Shown: piece by piece, positions 19,622-27,743 of the stretch
Numbering within the stretch: position 1 is the first letter of the stretch
Layout: every line of letters begins with the position of its first letter
Assembly: GCF_001641285.1 (NCBI RefSeq)
Contig: NZ_CP014841.1
Coordinates: forward strand, 1,922,001 to 1,986,000
From: Dyella thiooxydans
GTDB taxonomy: Bacteria; Pseudomonadota; Gammaproteobacteria; Xanthomonadales; Rhodanobacteraceae
DNA length: 64,000 bases
Direction: 5' to 3'
The notes under the pieces: generated by a model
The model's database searches: none
The model's input: only the letters and a program-made list of their open reading frames with translations
What the model was told of the DNA's origin: nothing
Program-made: the position numbers and the translations under genes

Positions 19622-19649
19622 TTCCCCTAAACCAAGGGAGACAGGTGTC

Positions 19650-20519
19650 ATGAACGAGCGTCAGGGATTTTCCGTAGCAGGCATACCGTTCGTGGTGGTG
19701 TGCCTGGTACTGGCTGGTTTCGGCATCAGCCAGCTGATCGGCCTGAAGGATGGCGGCGCCCCGGGGACGCCGCTGTTCGTGGGCGTTGGACTGCTGGTGC
19801 TGGACGGCTTGCTGGTCAGGGGTTTCTTCCAGGTCGCGCCGAACGAGGGCCAGGTGCTGCAGCTGTTCGGCAAGTACGCCGGCACGGTGCGCGACGAGGG
19901 CCTGCGCTGGACCAACCCGTTCTACAGCCGCCGCCGTGTCTCGCTGCGCGTGCGCAACTTCGAGAGCGGCAAGCTGAAGGTCAACGACAACGACGGCAAT
20001 CCGATCGAGATCGCCGCGGTGGTGGTGTGGCAGGTGCTGGACACGGCCGAGGCGGTGTTCTGCGTGGACGACTACGAGAACTTCGTGCACATCCAGAGCG
20101 AGTCGGCGCTGCGCCAGATGGCGCAGAACTACCCATACGATGCGCACGACGACAACAAGCCCTCGCTGCGCAGCCACGGCGAGGTGATCAACAACCACCT
20201 GCGCGACGAGATCCAGGCGCGGCTGGAGAAGGCCGGCGTGCAGGTGATCGAGGCGCGCATCAGCCATCTGGCCTACGCGCAGGAGATCGCCCAGGCGATG
20301 CTGCAGCGCCAGCAGGCCAACGCGATCGTCGCCGCACGCGAGCGCATCGTCGAGGGCGCCGTGGGCATGGTGGCGATGGCGCTGGACAAGCTGCGCGAAC
20401 AGGGCGTGGTGGAGCTGGACGAGGAGCGCAAGGCGGCCATGGTCAGCAACCTGCTGGTGGTGCTGTGCGGCGACCGCGCGACCCAGCCGGTGGTCAACGC
20501 CGGCAGCCTCTACAACTGA
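19650..20519 (+). CDS. SPFH/Band 7 domain membrane protein
   Basis: A 289-residue protein with two N-terminal hydrophobic segments (about 11-30 and 39-58) and an SPFH domain (about 60-260). [20 protein letters not shown] opens the domain and [30 protein letters not shown] is the typical stomatin-like helix. Such proteins form membrane microdomain assemblies or protease partners, here facing one side of the inner membrane. ATG at 19650 has AGGGAGAC at a good distance. It leads a cluster with a 23-residue membrane peptide, an RHH protein and a hydrolase, all same-strand with 15, 6 and 10 base gaps. Confidence 0.88.
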   Translation: MNERQGFSVAGIPFVVVCLVLAGFGISQLIGLKDGGAPGTPLFVGVGLLVLDGLLVRGFFQVAPNEGQVLQLFGKYAGTVRDEGLRWTNPFYSRRRVSLRVRNFESGKLKVNDNDGNPIEIAAVVVWQVLDTAEAVFCVDDYENFVHIQSESALRQMAQNYPYDAHDDNKPSLRSHGEVINNHLRDEIQARLEKAGVQVIEARISHLAYAQEIAQAMLQRQQANAIVAARERIVEGAVGMVAMALDKLREQGVVELDEERKAAMVSNLLVVLCGDRATQPVVNAGSLYN

Positions 20520-20534
20520 TCGACGGAGCCAACC

Positions 20535-20606
20535 ATGTACGCCATTGCCATCTTCATCGTCCTGTTCGTCGCTGCGGCGGCTTCGCGGCGCCATCGCGCC
20601 CGCTGA
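20535..20606 (+). CDS. 23-residue membrane microprotein
   Basis: A very short open frame (MYAIAIFIVLFVAAAASRRH plus RAR) between the SPFH and RHH genes. It has an ATG preceded by CGGAGCC, one hydrophobic helix (residues 2-16) and a basic C-terminal tail (RRHRAR), the usual look of a small inner-membrane peptide with a cytoplasmic positive end. Its stop lies within the ribosome-binding region of the next gene. It fills a gap that is otherwise unexplained in a tightly packed operon. Expression is inferred, not shown. Confidence 0.6.
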   Translation: MYAIAIFIVLFVAAAASRRHRAR

Positions 20607-20612
20607 AGGCGC

Positions 20613-20798
20613 ATGGCAGCGGAAAAAAAAGCCTATCCCCTGCGGATCAGCGCAACCGTGCTCGAAGCGGTGCAGCGCTGGTCCGAGGACGAGCTGCGCA
20701 GCGTCAACGCGCAGATCGAGTACCTGCTGCGCGATGCGCTGCGCAAGGCCGGCCGGCTCAAGCCGGCCAAGCCCGATCCGGTGGACGACGACGAATAG
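20613..20798 (+). CDS. Small ribbon-helix-helix (Arc-like) protein
   Basis: A 61-residue protein. The first ~48 residues fit an Arc/MetJ-type ribbon-helix-helix: a basic strand ([11 protein letters not shown]), helix A ([15 protein letters not shown]) and helix B ([18 protein letters not shown]), followed by a Pro/Asp-rich acidic tail (PDPVDDDE). Such proteins bind DNA as dimers. No toxin gene adjoins it, so it is more likely a regulator, possibly of this operon through the GATATC site, than an antitoxin. Start ATG has GAAGGC upstream. Function is inferred from fold resemblance. Confidence 0.75.
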   Translation: MAAEKKAYPLRISATVLEAVQRWSEDELRSVNAQIEYLLRDALRKAGRLKPAKPDPVDDDE

Positions 20799-20808
20799 GG
20801 AGATTCCT

Positions 20809-22149
20809 GTGCAAAACCGAATGATGCAGGCTTGCCTGCTGCTGGTCGCCATGTTGGCGGGCGCCCCGGCCCACGCCAGGGCCGATGACCCCGCCACACT
20901 GTGCCGCACCCGGAGTGCAGCCGTGCTCAAGGCGCTGCGCAGCGGTCGCTACGCCGATGCCACCCGGCATTTCGATGCGCGCATGTCCGCCGCCCTGCCC
21001 GCTTCGAAGCTGGCCGAGGTATGGAGCACGATGCTGCCGGCCAAGGTCGGCGCGTTCGTGTCGGACGGATCGCCGAGCGTGACCCAGGCCGGGGGCATGC
21101 CGGTGGTGCAGACTCCGCTGCATTTCGCGCAGGGCGCGCTGATGATGCGGGTCGCCTGCCAGGCGGACGGCAGCATCGGCGGCCTGTTCTTCGCGCCACT
21201 GCCCGTAGAAGCCGATGCGGCGCCCGCCGCCGCCCCGCCGCACGGCATCCGCGAGGTGGCGGTGGACGTGCCCTCGCCGCCCGGCAAGCTGCCGGGCGTG
21301 CTTACCCTTCCGGCGGGCAAGGGACCGTTCCCGGCCGCCGTGCTGGTGGCCGGCTCCGGTCCGAACGACATGGACGAGACGATCGGCCCGAACAAGCCAC
21401 TGCGCGACATCGCGCTCGGGCTGGCCGAAGCCGGCATCGCCACCCTCCGTTACGACAAGCGCACCCATGCCTACGGACCGCAACTGGCCGACCAGCCGAT
21501 CACCATCGACCAGGAAGTGACCGACGACGCATTGGCCGCACTGCACCAGCTGCGCACGCTGCCGCATGTCGATCCCTCGCGCATCTTCGTGGTCGGCCAC
21601 AGTCTGGGAGCGCTCATGGCACCGCGTATCACGCAGCGGGACGGCCATCTCGCCGGTGCGGTACTGCTGGCCGCCCCCGAGCGCATGAACCTGGAGCTGG
21701 TGACGCGCCAGATGCGCTACATCGAGAGCCTTGGCGGCGCCTACGCGGCGGCCGGCAAGCAGATCCCCGCGGTGGAAGCCGCGCGCGATGCGATCGCCAG
21801 GGCCGACCCCGGGCACCCGCCCCAGGGCCTGTTCTTCCATGCTCCGGCCGCCTACTGGCTCAGCCTGCGCGACTACGATGCGATCGACACGGCCCGCGCC
21901 CTGCACCTGCCACTGCTGGTGCTGCAGGGACTGGCCGACTACCAGGTCGGGCCGGATTTCGCACGCTGGCAGCAGGCGTTCCACGGCAGCCATCGCGTGA
22001 GCCTGCACGGTTACCCGGGGCTCAGCCACCTGTTCATGCCGGCAGGCGCGCCACCTTCGCCGGCCGACTACGGCAAAGCCGGACACGTCGATCCGGGAGT
22101 GATCCACGACATCGCGGCGTGGATGCTCGCCCGGCACGCCGTGCGCTGA
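20809..22149 (+). CDS. Secreted alpha/beta hydrolase with DUF3887-like N-domain
   Basis: A 446-residue exported protein. A signal peptide (about 1-25, LLLVAMLAGAPAHARA) precedes a helical DUF3887-like domain (about 30-135) and an alpha/beta hydrolase domain (about 150-446). The nucleophile elbow is VVGHSLGALMA with Ser265; an oxyanion-region VAGSGPNDMDETIGPNK and a C-terminal His in GLSHLFMP fit the fold. The substrate is unknown; relatives are esterases or peptidases. The start is a GTG (20809) with AGGGAGA seven bases upstream, ten bases after the RHH gene, so it belongs to the SPFH operon. Confidence 0.85.
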   Translation: MQNRMMQACLLLVAMLAGAPAHARADDPATLCRTRSAAVLKALRSGRYADATRHFDARMSAALPASKLAEVWSTMLPAKVGAFVSDGSPSVTQAGGMPVVQTPLHFAQGALMMRVACQADGSIGGLFFAPLPVEADAAPAAAPPHGIREVAVDVPSPPGKLPGVLTLPAGKGPFPAAVLVAGSGPNDMDETIGPNKPLRDIALGLAEAGIATLRYDKRTHAYGPQLADQPITIDQEVTDDALAALHQLRTLPHVDPSRIFVVGHSLGALMAPRITQRDGHLAGAVLLAAPERMNLELVTRQMRYIESLGGAYAAAGKQIPAVEAARDAIARADPGHPPQGLFFHAPAAYWLSLRDYDAIDTARALHLPLLVLQGLADYQVGPDFARWQQAFHGSHRVSLHGYPGLSHLFMPAGAPPSPADYGKAGHVDPGVIHDIAAWMLARHAVR

Positions 22150-22171
22150 CGCGCCCGGCATTGACCCGACG

Positions 22172-22585
22172 TCAGCGCGCGGCCAGACCCGCGGCGTGCA
22201 GATCCGGAAGGGTCAGCACTTTCGCCGGCCCCTCGGCCCCCTGCACCAGCAGACGATCGCCGGCACGCGCGATCGAATCGACTTCGCCCAGACCGTCGTC
22301 CGCCCCCAGCCGCTGCAGCGGCGACCCGGTGCGGGCGTCATAGACCACCAGCTCGTGCGACGACCGGTCCGCCACCAGCAGCCAGTCGCGCTGGGCGTCC
22401 TGCCAGCGGACCAGCCGGTTCACCTGCACACCATCGCGCGATGGCGCGTCGGCCGGGCCGGCTGACGCCAGCCAGAGCCCGGCCAGCACCGCCAGGGCGG
22501 CCAGCGCGGGCATCAGAGCGCTGCGCCATGGGCGCGCGGTCGGGAGCGGGTGGGCAAGTGCGGCCATGGCGCAAGCGTGCGCCAT
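22172..22585 (-). CDS. Hypothetical membrane-anchored protein
   Basis: Up to 137 residues, not recognised. A single hydrophobic helix (about 22-42, SALMPALAALAVLAGLWLAS) is followed by a ~90-residue soluble part that looks like one or two beta-propeller-type blades (WLLVADRSSHELVVYDARTG, GEVDSIARAGDRLLVQG). The start is uncertain: ATGs at 22585 and 22567 are both possible and neither has a clear ribosome binding site. It lies 22 bases downstream of DUF423 on the same strand and is convergent with the hydrolase. Confidence 0.5.
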   Translation of the reverse strand: MAHACAMAALAHPLPTARPWRSALMPALAALAVLAGLWLASAGPADAPSRDGVQVNRLVRWQDAQRDWLLVADRSSHELVVYDARTGSPLQRLGADDGLGEVDSIARAGDRLLVQGAEGPAKVLTLPDLHAAGLAAR

Positions 22586-22607
22586 CCCGGTGACAGGGCG
22601 ATGACGG

Positions 22608-23027
22608 TCAGGACCGCCCGGACAGGCTCAACGAGCGGCCCAGCGCGATCCAGCCGACCACGAAACCGATCCCGCCCAACGGAGTGATCGCGCCGAACCA
22701 GCGCGGCGCACCGAGGGCCATCGCGTAGAGACTGCCGCTGAACAGCACGATGCCGATCGCGAAGGCCACTTCTGCGATGCGCCCCGCGCGCCCGCGTCCG
22801 GCATACATGGCCAGCGCCAGCGCGAGCGCATGCCACATCTGGTATTCCACCGCGGTGTGCCACCAGCCCATCGCCGCGGCGTCGAGCCGGCCACGCAGGG
22901 CATGCGCACCGAATGCGCCCAGCAGCACACCGCCACCGCCAGCGAGCGCCGGCCACCAAGCGACGCCGCGGGCGACAGGATGTCGCAGGCTCCTGCGTTT
23001 TCCGGCGTCGTGCGGGTCAGTGCTCAT
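22608..23027 (-). CDS. DUF423 membrane protein
   Basis: A 139-residue protein with four hydrophobic segments and the DUF423 marks: GGVLLGAFGAHALRGRL near the N-terminus, WHTAVEYQMWHALAL in the middle and FSGSLYAMALG then ITPLGGIGFVVGWIAL near the end. The family (YgdD/YwdK) has no assigned biochemical role. ATG at 23027 is the first Met before this core. It is transcribed away from the SCO gene, with only 21 bases between the two starts, so their promoters must overlap the coding ends. Confidence 0.88.
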   Translation of the reverse strand: MSTDPHDAGKRRSLRHPVARGVAWWPALAGGGGVLLGAFGAHALRGRLDAAAMGWWHTAVEYQMWHALALALAMYAGRGRAGRIAEVAFAIGIVLFSGSLYAMALGAPRWFGAITPLGGIGFVVGWIALGRSLSLSGRS

Positions 23028-23048
23028 GGGCTGGCGTATGCTGGAAAG

Positions 23049-23687
23049 ATGACGACCTCCGATTCTCGCACGAAGCCATCCGCGCTCTTTCGCTGGCTGC
23101 TCCTGTCGATGCTCATCGCCACGACCGCGCTGCTCGCCGGCTGCCAGCACGACGAACCCCTGCCGTTCCGGCTGACCCAGGTGACCGGGCACATGCCCGA
23201 CCTCGAGTTCCACCTGATCAACGACGAGGGCAAGCCGGTGACGGCGGCGGACTACCGCGGCAAGGTCAACCTGCTGTATTTCGGCTACACCCATTGCCCG
23301 GACGTCTGCCCGCTGACGCTGGCGCACCTGCACGTGGTGATGCAGCGGCTGGGCCCGCTCGCCGACGGCGCGCGCATCCTGTTCGTGTCGGTCGATCCGA
23401 CCCGCGACACGCCAGCGGTGATGCATGCCTACGTCAACGCGTTCGACAAGCGCGCGGTCGGCCTGACCGGCACTCCCGGCGACGTCGAGGCGCTGGTCAA
23501 GCGCTACCGCGCCTCGTTCAGCCGCGAGCCCGCCCAGGGCGACGGCAACTACGAGGTCAGCCACAGTTCGGCCATCTACATCTTCGATGCCCAGGGCCAT
23601 GCCCGCCTGCTCGCCACCCCGGCGGACTCGCAGGACAGCCTGGTCCACGACCTGCATCTGCTGCTTGCCCCCGGAGTGAAATCATGA
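23049..23687 (+). CDS. SCO1/SenC copper chaperone lipoprotein
   Basis: A 212-residue thioredoxin-fold protein needed to load copper into the CuA centre of cytochrome c oxidase. A signal sequence ends in a lipobox (LLAGC, Cys32), so it is probably membrane-anchored in the periplasm. The copper ligands are Cys83 and Cys87 in THCPDVCPLT and the His in YEVSHSSAIY (about 171). The conserved VSVDPTRDTP segment is present. It overlaps the next gene, a PCuAC chaperone, by 4 bp (ATGA), which supports a joint role in CuA assembly. Confidence 0.94.
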   Translation: MTTSDSRTKPSALFRWLLLSMLIATTALLAGCQHDEPLPFRLTQVTGHMPDLEFHLINDEGKPVTAADYRGKVNLLYFGYTHCPDVCPLTLAHLHVVMQRLGPLADGARILFVSVDPTRDTPAVMHAYVNAFDKRAVGLTGTPGDVEALVKRYRASFSREPAQGDGNYEVSHSSAIYIFDAQGHARLLATPADSQDSLVHDLHLLLAPGVKS

Positions 23688-24160
23688 AGGCACGCCCCTA
23701 CGCCGCCCTGATCGCCGGCCTGCTCCTGGCCGGTGCCGCCCATGCCGACCAGGCCTCGCAGATCCGTGCCGAACATGCCTGGATCCGCGTCATGCCCGCC
23801 GGGCTGCCGGCCGGCGGCTACGTCACGCTGCACAACGGTGGTGACGAAGCGGCCACGCTGACCGGTGCCAGCAGCGCCGACTACGGCCACGTGATGCTGC
23901 ACGAGAGCACCACCGAGGGCGGCATGGGCCGGATGAAGATGATCGACAAGCTGACGATCCCCGCCCACGGCGAGGTCGCCCTGGCGCCGGGCGGCTACCA
24001 CCTCATGCTGATGCACGGCTCGGCCGCGGTGCGGGCCGGAGCGCAGGTGCCGGTCACCCTGCAGTTCGCGGACGGCTCGAAAACCACCGTGCAGTTCCTC
24101 GCGCGCCCGGCCAATGCGGTCGACGCCGGTCCGGACGCGGCGACCGGCCACGAGCACTGA
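23684..24160 (+). CDS. Periplasmic copper chaperone PCu(A)C
   Basis: A 158-residue exported protein with a signal peptide (about 1-22). The cupredoxin-like domain carries the family's H-x~10-M-x~20-H-x-M style copper ligands: VMLHESTTEGGMGRMKMI and GGYHLMLMHGS. A His-containing C-terminal tail ends GHEH. PCuAC donates Cu(I) to SCO or directly to the CuA site of oxidases. It is translationally coupled to the SCO gene and convergent with ctaG, which lies 13 bases beyond its stop. Confidence 0.93.
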   Translation: MKARPYAALIAGLLLAGAAHADQASQIRAEHAWIRVMPAGLPAGGYVTLHNGGDEAATLTGASSADYGHVMLHESTTEGGMGRMKMIDKLTIPAHGEVALAPGGYHLMLMHGSAAVRAGAQVPVTLQFADGSKTTVQFLARPANAVDAGPDAATGHEH

Positions 24161-24173
24161 ACCACCAGTGGGA

Positions 24174-25043
24174 TCAGCCCGCCGAACGTGCCGCGCGGGC
24201 CGCCGCCGCGCGCCGGCGCTGGCCGCTCTCGCGACGGATACGCCCGCTGCGTGACAGCCGCAGCCACTGCTGCAGGGCGAGCAGCCCGCCGATCGACTCG
24301 ATGATCGCCGCGGGCACCCACATGATCACGCCACCGATCAGCTGACCGGTGAGCACGTTGAAGGTGAAGGCGCGCCCGCAGATCTCGAAGATCGGATACA
24401 GGTCGGTCTTGGAGAACGTGACGATGGCGCCCGCGACGATCTGCGGCGTCATCGTGATAGCGGGCGAGAGCACGCGCATGCCCGGGATCATCCGGCCCGG
24501 CGGTCGCGGCCGATGGTCGAGCACCAGCCACCAGTAGATCAGCCCGCTGATCACCATCGACCAGTTCATGAAGCGGTAGACGCGCCAGTCGAGCATCGCC
24601 AGCGTCTGCATGTGCGGGATCAGCCAGACCAGGATGAAGGCGACGAAGGTCAGCGTGGCGACGGTGGGATTGAGCAGCACCGCCGCCACCAGCCGCACCG
24701 GCCAGGCCCGCGCCAGCCGGCGCAGCCATACCCGCGCCGGCAACGGCACGCCGGCACGCAGCACGCTGCCCGGGTAGGCCGCGATGATCAGCAGCGGCGC
24801 CAGATGATGCAGCAGCACCTGCTGGATGCGGTGCATGAAGAACTCGTGCTCCGCGTAGTAATCGAAATACGTGTGCAGCGAGGCGTAGACCATCGCCATG
24901 CCGATCCAGAACGTCAGCTGGCGCGACTTCGGCACCACCAGCCGCCGCGCGCCGCGCAGGTAGAGCGCGCAGGCCAGCGCGAACGTGGCGAGGAAGACCC
25001 AGGAGAACTCCCAGGGCACGAGCCATTTGAGCACTATCGACAT
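24174..25043 (-). CDS. CtaG-type cytochrome c oxidase assembly membrane protein
   Basis: A 289-residue protein with about seven transmembrane helices of the caa3-type CtaG family. Visible are conserved membrane histidines (YASLHTYFDYY, QQVLLHHLAPLLI), the LNPTVATLTF segment and RFMNWSMVISGLIYWWLVLDHRP. The C-terminus is basic and Ala/Arg-rich. The family assists oxidase maturation and is often next to SCO and PCuAC, as here. ATG at 25043 is used; a GTG one codon upstream also exists. Confidence 0.88.
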   Translation of the reverse strand: MSIVLKWLVPWEFSWVFLATFALACALYLRGARRLVVPKSRQLTFWIGMAMVYASLHTYFDYYAEHEFFMHRIQQVLLHHLAPLLIIAAYPGSVLRAGVPLPARVWLRRLARAWPVRLVAAVLLNPTVATLTFVAFILVWLIPHMQTLAMLDWRVYRFMNWSMVISGLIYWWLVLDHRPRPPGRMIPGMRVLSPAITMTPQIVAGAIVTFSKTDLYPIFEICGRAFTFNVLTGQLIGGVIMWVPAAIIESIGGLLALQQWLRLSRSGRIRRESGQRRRAAAARAARSAG

Positions 25044-25128
25044 CACGCGTCCGGTCCCGGCCGGCCTCCGGCCAAGCCCGTCAGCTTAGCGAGCCCGCCC
25101 GCGGCGCTGGCGCGACAGATTGCCACCC

Positions 25129-27006
25129 TCATGCCCGTCGGCGCCGATTGCGACGGGTGCGGCGCCAACCGTAGAGCAACCCGAGCAGCGTCACCAGCGC
25201 CGGCATCACCACGATGTTGATGAACTTCACCCTGAGGCCGAGCGCGTCGATCTCCGCGTTGAGCTGGTGCTGCACGTCGCGCAGTTCCTTGCTGATCGCC
25301 AGCTTGCGCTGCAGGAACTGCTCGATCTCGCGCTTCTGCTCGGCCGATGCCTGCCCCTCGCGCGAGCCGCGTGCGGGCTGCAGTTCGTCCAGCCGGCTGC
25401 GCGTCTCGGCCAGTTCCCGCTCGAGCTCCTGCTTCTTGAGCAGGAACTTCTGGTCGGCTGCGTTCTGCAGGGCCTGCACGCGGGTGAACGGCCGCTGCGA
25501 GGTCGAACGTCCGCGGATCGACAGCAGCGCCGAGGATCCACTGAGGTTGTCCACCAGGTTGGCGATGAAGTCGCCATTGCTGGCGAACGCGTTCAGCATG
25601 GGCTGGCCAAGGAAGCTCTGGGTGTCCACCCACAGGCGGTCGCTGAGCAGGTCCGTGTCGGCGACCAGGATCACCTCGGCATCGGGCACCGATGCGGCCA
25701 GTTGACCCGCGGCGTGCCGCTCCGGAAAGGCCGTGGCGAACGGTCCACGCAGGCGTGCGGCCAGGACGTAGCGGGTATTGTCCGGCGTGTAGCCGCGCAG
25801 CAGCAGCGAGGGATCGCTACTGGCCTCGAGCACCCGCTGCACCGGCACCACGTGCGCTTCGGCGCTGGTCTGCAGCAGGGGAATCAGCCGCGTGGTGGCG
25901 TCCTGCGCCAGGTCGAAATACCCGGCCGAGGACACGTCCACCTGCTGCAGGCTGGCGGTTACCGCGTCATTGCGGTTGAGCTCCTGCGCACCGAGTCCAA
26001 GCATCGCAGGATGGCTGAAGCTGGTGTCGCCCAGCTCGATCTTCAGCGCACGCGAGCGGTCCAGCACCACCTTGTGGTCGTCGTAGACCACGCCCCAGGC
26101 CTTGAACAGCCGTGGCAGGTCGGAGTTGTGGTCGTCGGTGACGCCGGTGGATGCGTCAACGAACGGCGCGTTGTCCAGCTCGGCATCAGGATCGACGAAC
26201 ACCACCAGGTGGCCACCCCCCAGCACGTACTGGTCCAGCGCGTACTGCGCATCGTCGGACAGGTGCTTCGGGTGCACCAGCAGCAGGACTTTCAGGCTTC
26301 CATCCACGTGCTTGAGCGTGGTCGGGTCGATCGTCTGCACCGAGAACAGCTGCCGCAGCTGGGCCAGCACGGTCCAGGCCGGCTCGCCGATCACCGGGTT
26401 GCCGGCGATCGGCAGCGAACTGATCAGCCCGATCTTCGGCTTGCTGGTCTCGTTGAGCTCGTACAGCAGCTTGGCGATGTCGTATTCGAGGAAGGTCTCG
26501 CGCGCCGGATCGAAAAACGGCACCGAGAGGGTCTTGCCGCCCGCGCCGTCGGGCGCGGCATCGGCCGGCAGCGTCGTACCGACCAGGCCAAAGAACACCC
26601 GCTCCCCGTTGCTGCCGCCGCTGAGCGGAGTGAGCCCGTTGCCCTCGGCACTGGCCTCGTCGTCCGAATAGGGCACCGGGTCGACGATCTGCAGGCGCAG
26701 CTTGCCGGAGGAGCGAGCCACCATTTCCTGCAGCATCTCGCGCACCCGTTGCTCGTAGCTCCGCAGCTGCGGCAGGTCGCGTGCGGCGTGCTCGGAGAAG
26801 TACAGCGTCAACCGTAGCGGTCGGTGCAGGGTGCCGACGATCTGTACCGTGCCGGGAGACAGCGTGTAGAGACCGTCGGCGGTCAGGTCCACCCGCGGCA
26901 CGTGCACCCAGCGGCTCAGGGCGAGCGTGAGCGCCACGAACAGCACGATCAGGGCCGCGAGCGCGAGGCGCAGGCGGCCGCGTCGGGATGGCGATCGGCG
27001 CGACAT
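25129..27006 (-). CDS. GldG-like ABC transporter auxiliary protein
   Basis: A 625-residue membrane protein. An N-terminal helix (about 10-32) is followed by the GldG-type start of the exported domain (VDLTADGLYTLSPGTVQIV), a large extracytoplasmic ABC-auxiliary domain (about 45-540; VLLLVHPKHLSDDAQYALDQ is typical), a coiled coil (about 530-595, rich in Lys/Glu/Gln) and a last helix (about 598-618) before a basic tail. GldF/GldG proteins accompany ABC systems named from Bacteroidetes gliding but occur widely in non-gliding bacteria with unknown cargo. It is third in an ATPase-permease-GldG operon, two bases after the permease stop. Confidence 0.85.
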   Translation of the reverse strand: MSRRSPSRRGRLRLALAALIVLFVALTLALSRWVHVPRVDLTADGLYTLSPGTVQIVGTLHRPLRLTLYFSEHAARDLPQLRSYEQRVREMLQEMVARSSGKLRLQIVDPVPYSDDEASAEGNGLTPLSGGSNGERVFFGLVGTTLPADAAPDGAGGKTLSVPFFDPARETFLEYDIAKLLYELNETSKPKIGLISSLPIAGNPVIGEPAWTVLAQLRQLFSVQTIDPTTLKHVDGSLKVLLLVHPKHLSDDAQYALDQYVLGGGHLVVFVDPDAELDNAPFVDASTGVTDDHNSDLPRLFKAWGVVYDDHKVVLDRSRALKIELGDTSFSHPAMLGLGAQELNRNDAVTASLQQVDVSSAGYFDLAQDATTRLIPLLQTSAEAHVVPVQRVLEASSDPSLLLRGYTPDNTRYVLAARLRGPFATAFPERHAAGQLAASVPDAEVILVADTDLLSDRLWVDTQSFLGQPMLNAFASNGDFIANLVDNLSGSSALLSIRGRSTSQRPFTRVQALQNAADQKFLLKKQELERELAETRSRLDELQPARGSREGQASAEQKREIEQFLQRKLAISKELRDVQHQLNAEIDALGLRVKFINIVVMPALVTLLGLLYGWRRTRRNRRRRA

Positions 27007-27008
27007 GC

Positions 27009-27743
27009 TCAGCGACTCCGCCGCAGGTCGAGCAGCAGCGCGCCGGCGGACAGCCAGGCCACGATGCTGAGTACAAAGTAGGCCAGATCGCGCACGTCCA
27101 GCACGCCACGGGCGATCGCCTCGAAATGGCGCAGCAGGCTCAGGTGCGCCACCGCGTTCACCAGACGCCGCGGCAGCGCCTCCTGGAAGAAATCCACGAC
27201 CTGGGCCTGACCGGCGAGCAGCAGCAGCACGCACACCAGCGCGCTCAGGATGAATGCCACCACCTGGCTCTGGGTCACCGTCGAGAGGCATGCCCCGATG
27301 GCGAGGAACGCGCCGGCCATCAGCCAGCTGCCGAGGTAGCCGGCCAGGATCACCCCGTTGTCCGGATGACCCAGGTAATTCACCGTGAGCCAGATCGGAA
27401 AGGTCAGCGCCAGCGCCAGCCCGACGAACAGCCAGGCGGCGAGGAACTTGCCCAGCATCGCCTGCCACAGCCGCACCGGCAGGGTCAGCAGCAGCTCCAG
27501 GGTTCCCGCCTTGGCCTCCTCCGCCCACAGCCGCATCGATACCGCCGGCACCAGGATCAGGTACAGCCACGGATGCATGGCGAAGAACGGCTGCAGATCG
27601 GCCTGGCGACGCTCGTAGAAATCGCCGGCATAGAACGTCAGGATCCCGGCCAGCGCCAGGAAGATCACCAGGAACACGTACGCCACCGGAGTGACGAAAT
27701 AGCTGCGCAGCTCGCGCCGCACGATGGCTTGCAGCGGACTCAC
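27009..27743 (-). CDS. ABC-2 type permease (GldF-like)
   Basis: A 244-residue integral membrane protein with six predicted helices, beginning VSPLQAIVRRELRSYFVTPVAY, characteristic of GldF/NosY-like permeases. The segment LWAEEAKAGTLELLLTLPV is the conserved cytoplasmic coupling element of ABC-2 permeases. The GTG start at 27743 overlaps the ATPase stop (GTGA), showing tight coupling with it; the GldG-like gene follows immediately. The transported substrate is unknown. Confidence 0.88.
   Translation of the reverse strand: MSPLQAIVRRELRSYFVTPVAYVFLVIFLALAGILTFYAGDFYERRQADLQPFFAMHPWLYLILVPAVSMRLWAEEAKAGTLELLLTLPVRLWQAMLGKFLAAWLFVGLALALTFPIWLTVNYLGHPDNGVILAGYLGSWLMAGAFLAIGACLSTVTQSQVVAFILSALVCVLLLLAGQAQVVDFFQEALPRRLVNAVAHLSLLRHFEAIARGVLDVRDLAYFVLSIVAWLSAGALLLDLRRSR

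Noticed and set aside
20613-20798. RHH protein as the antitoxin of a toxin-antitoxin pair
   Set aside because: No small toxin-like gene adjoins it; neighbours are a membrane peptide and a large exported hydrolase.
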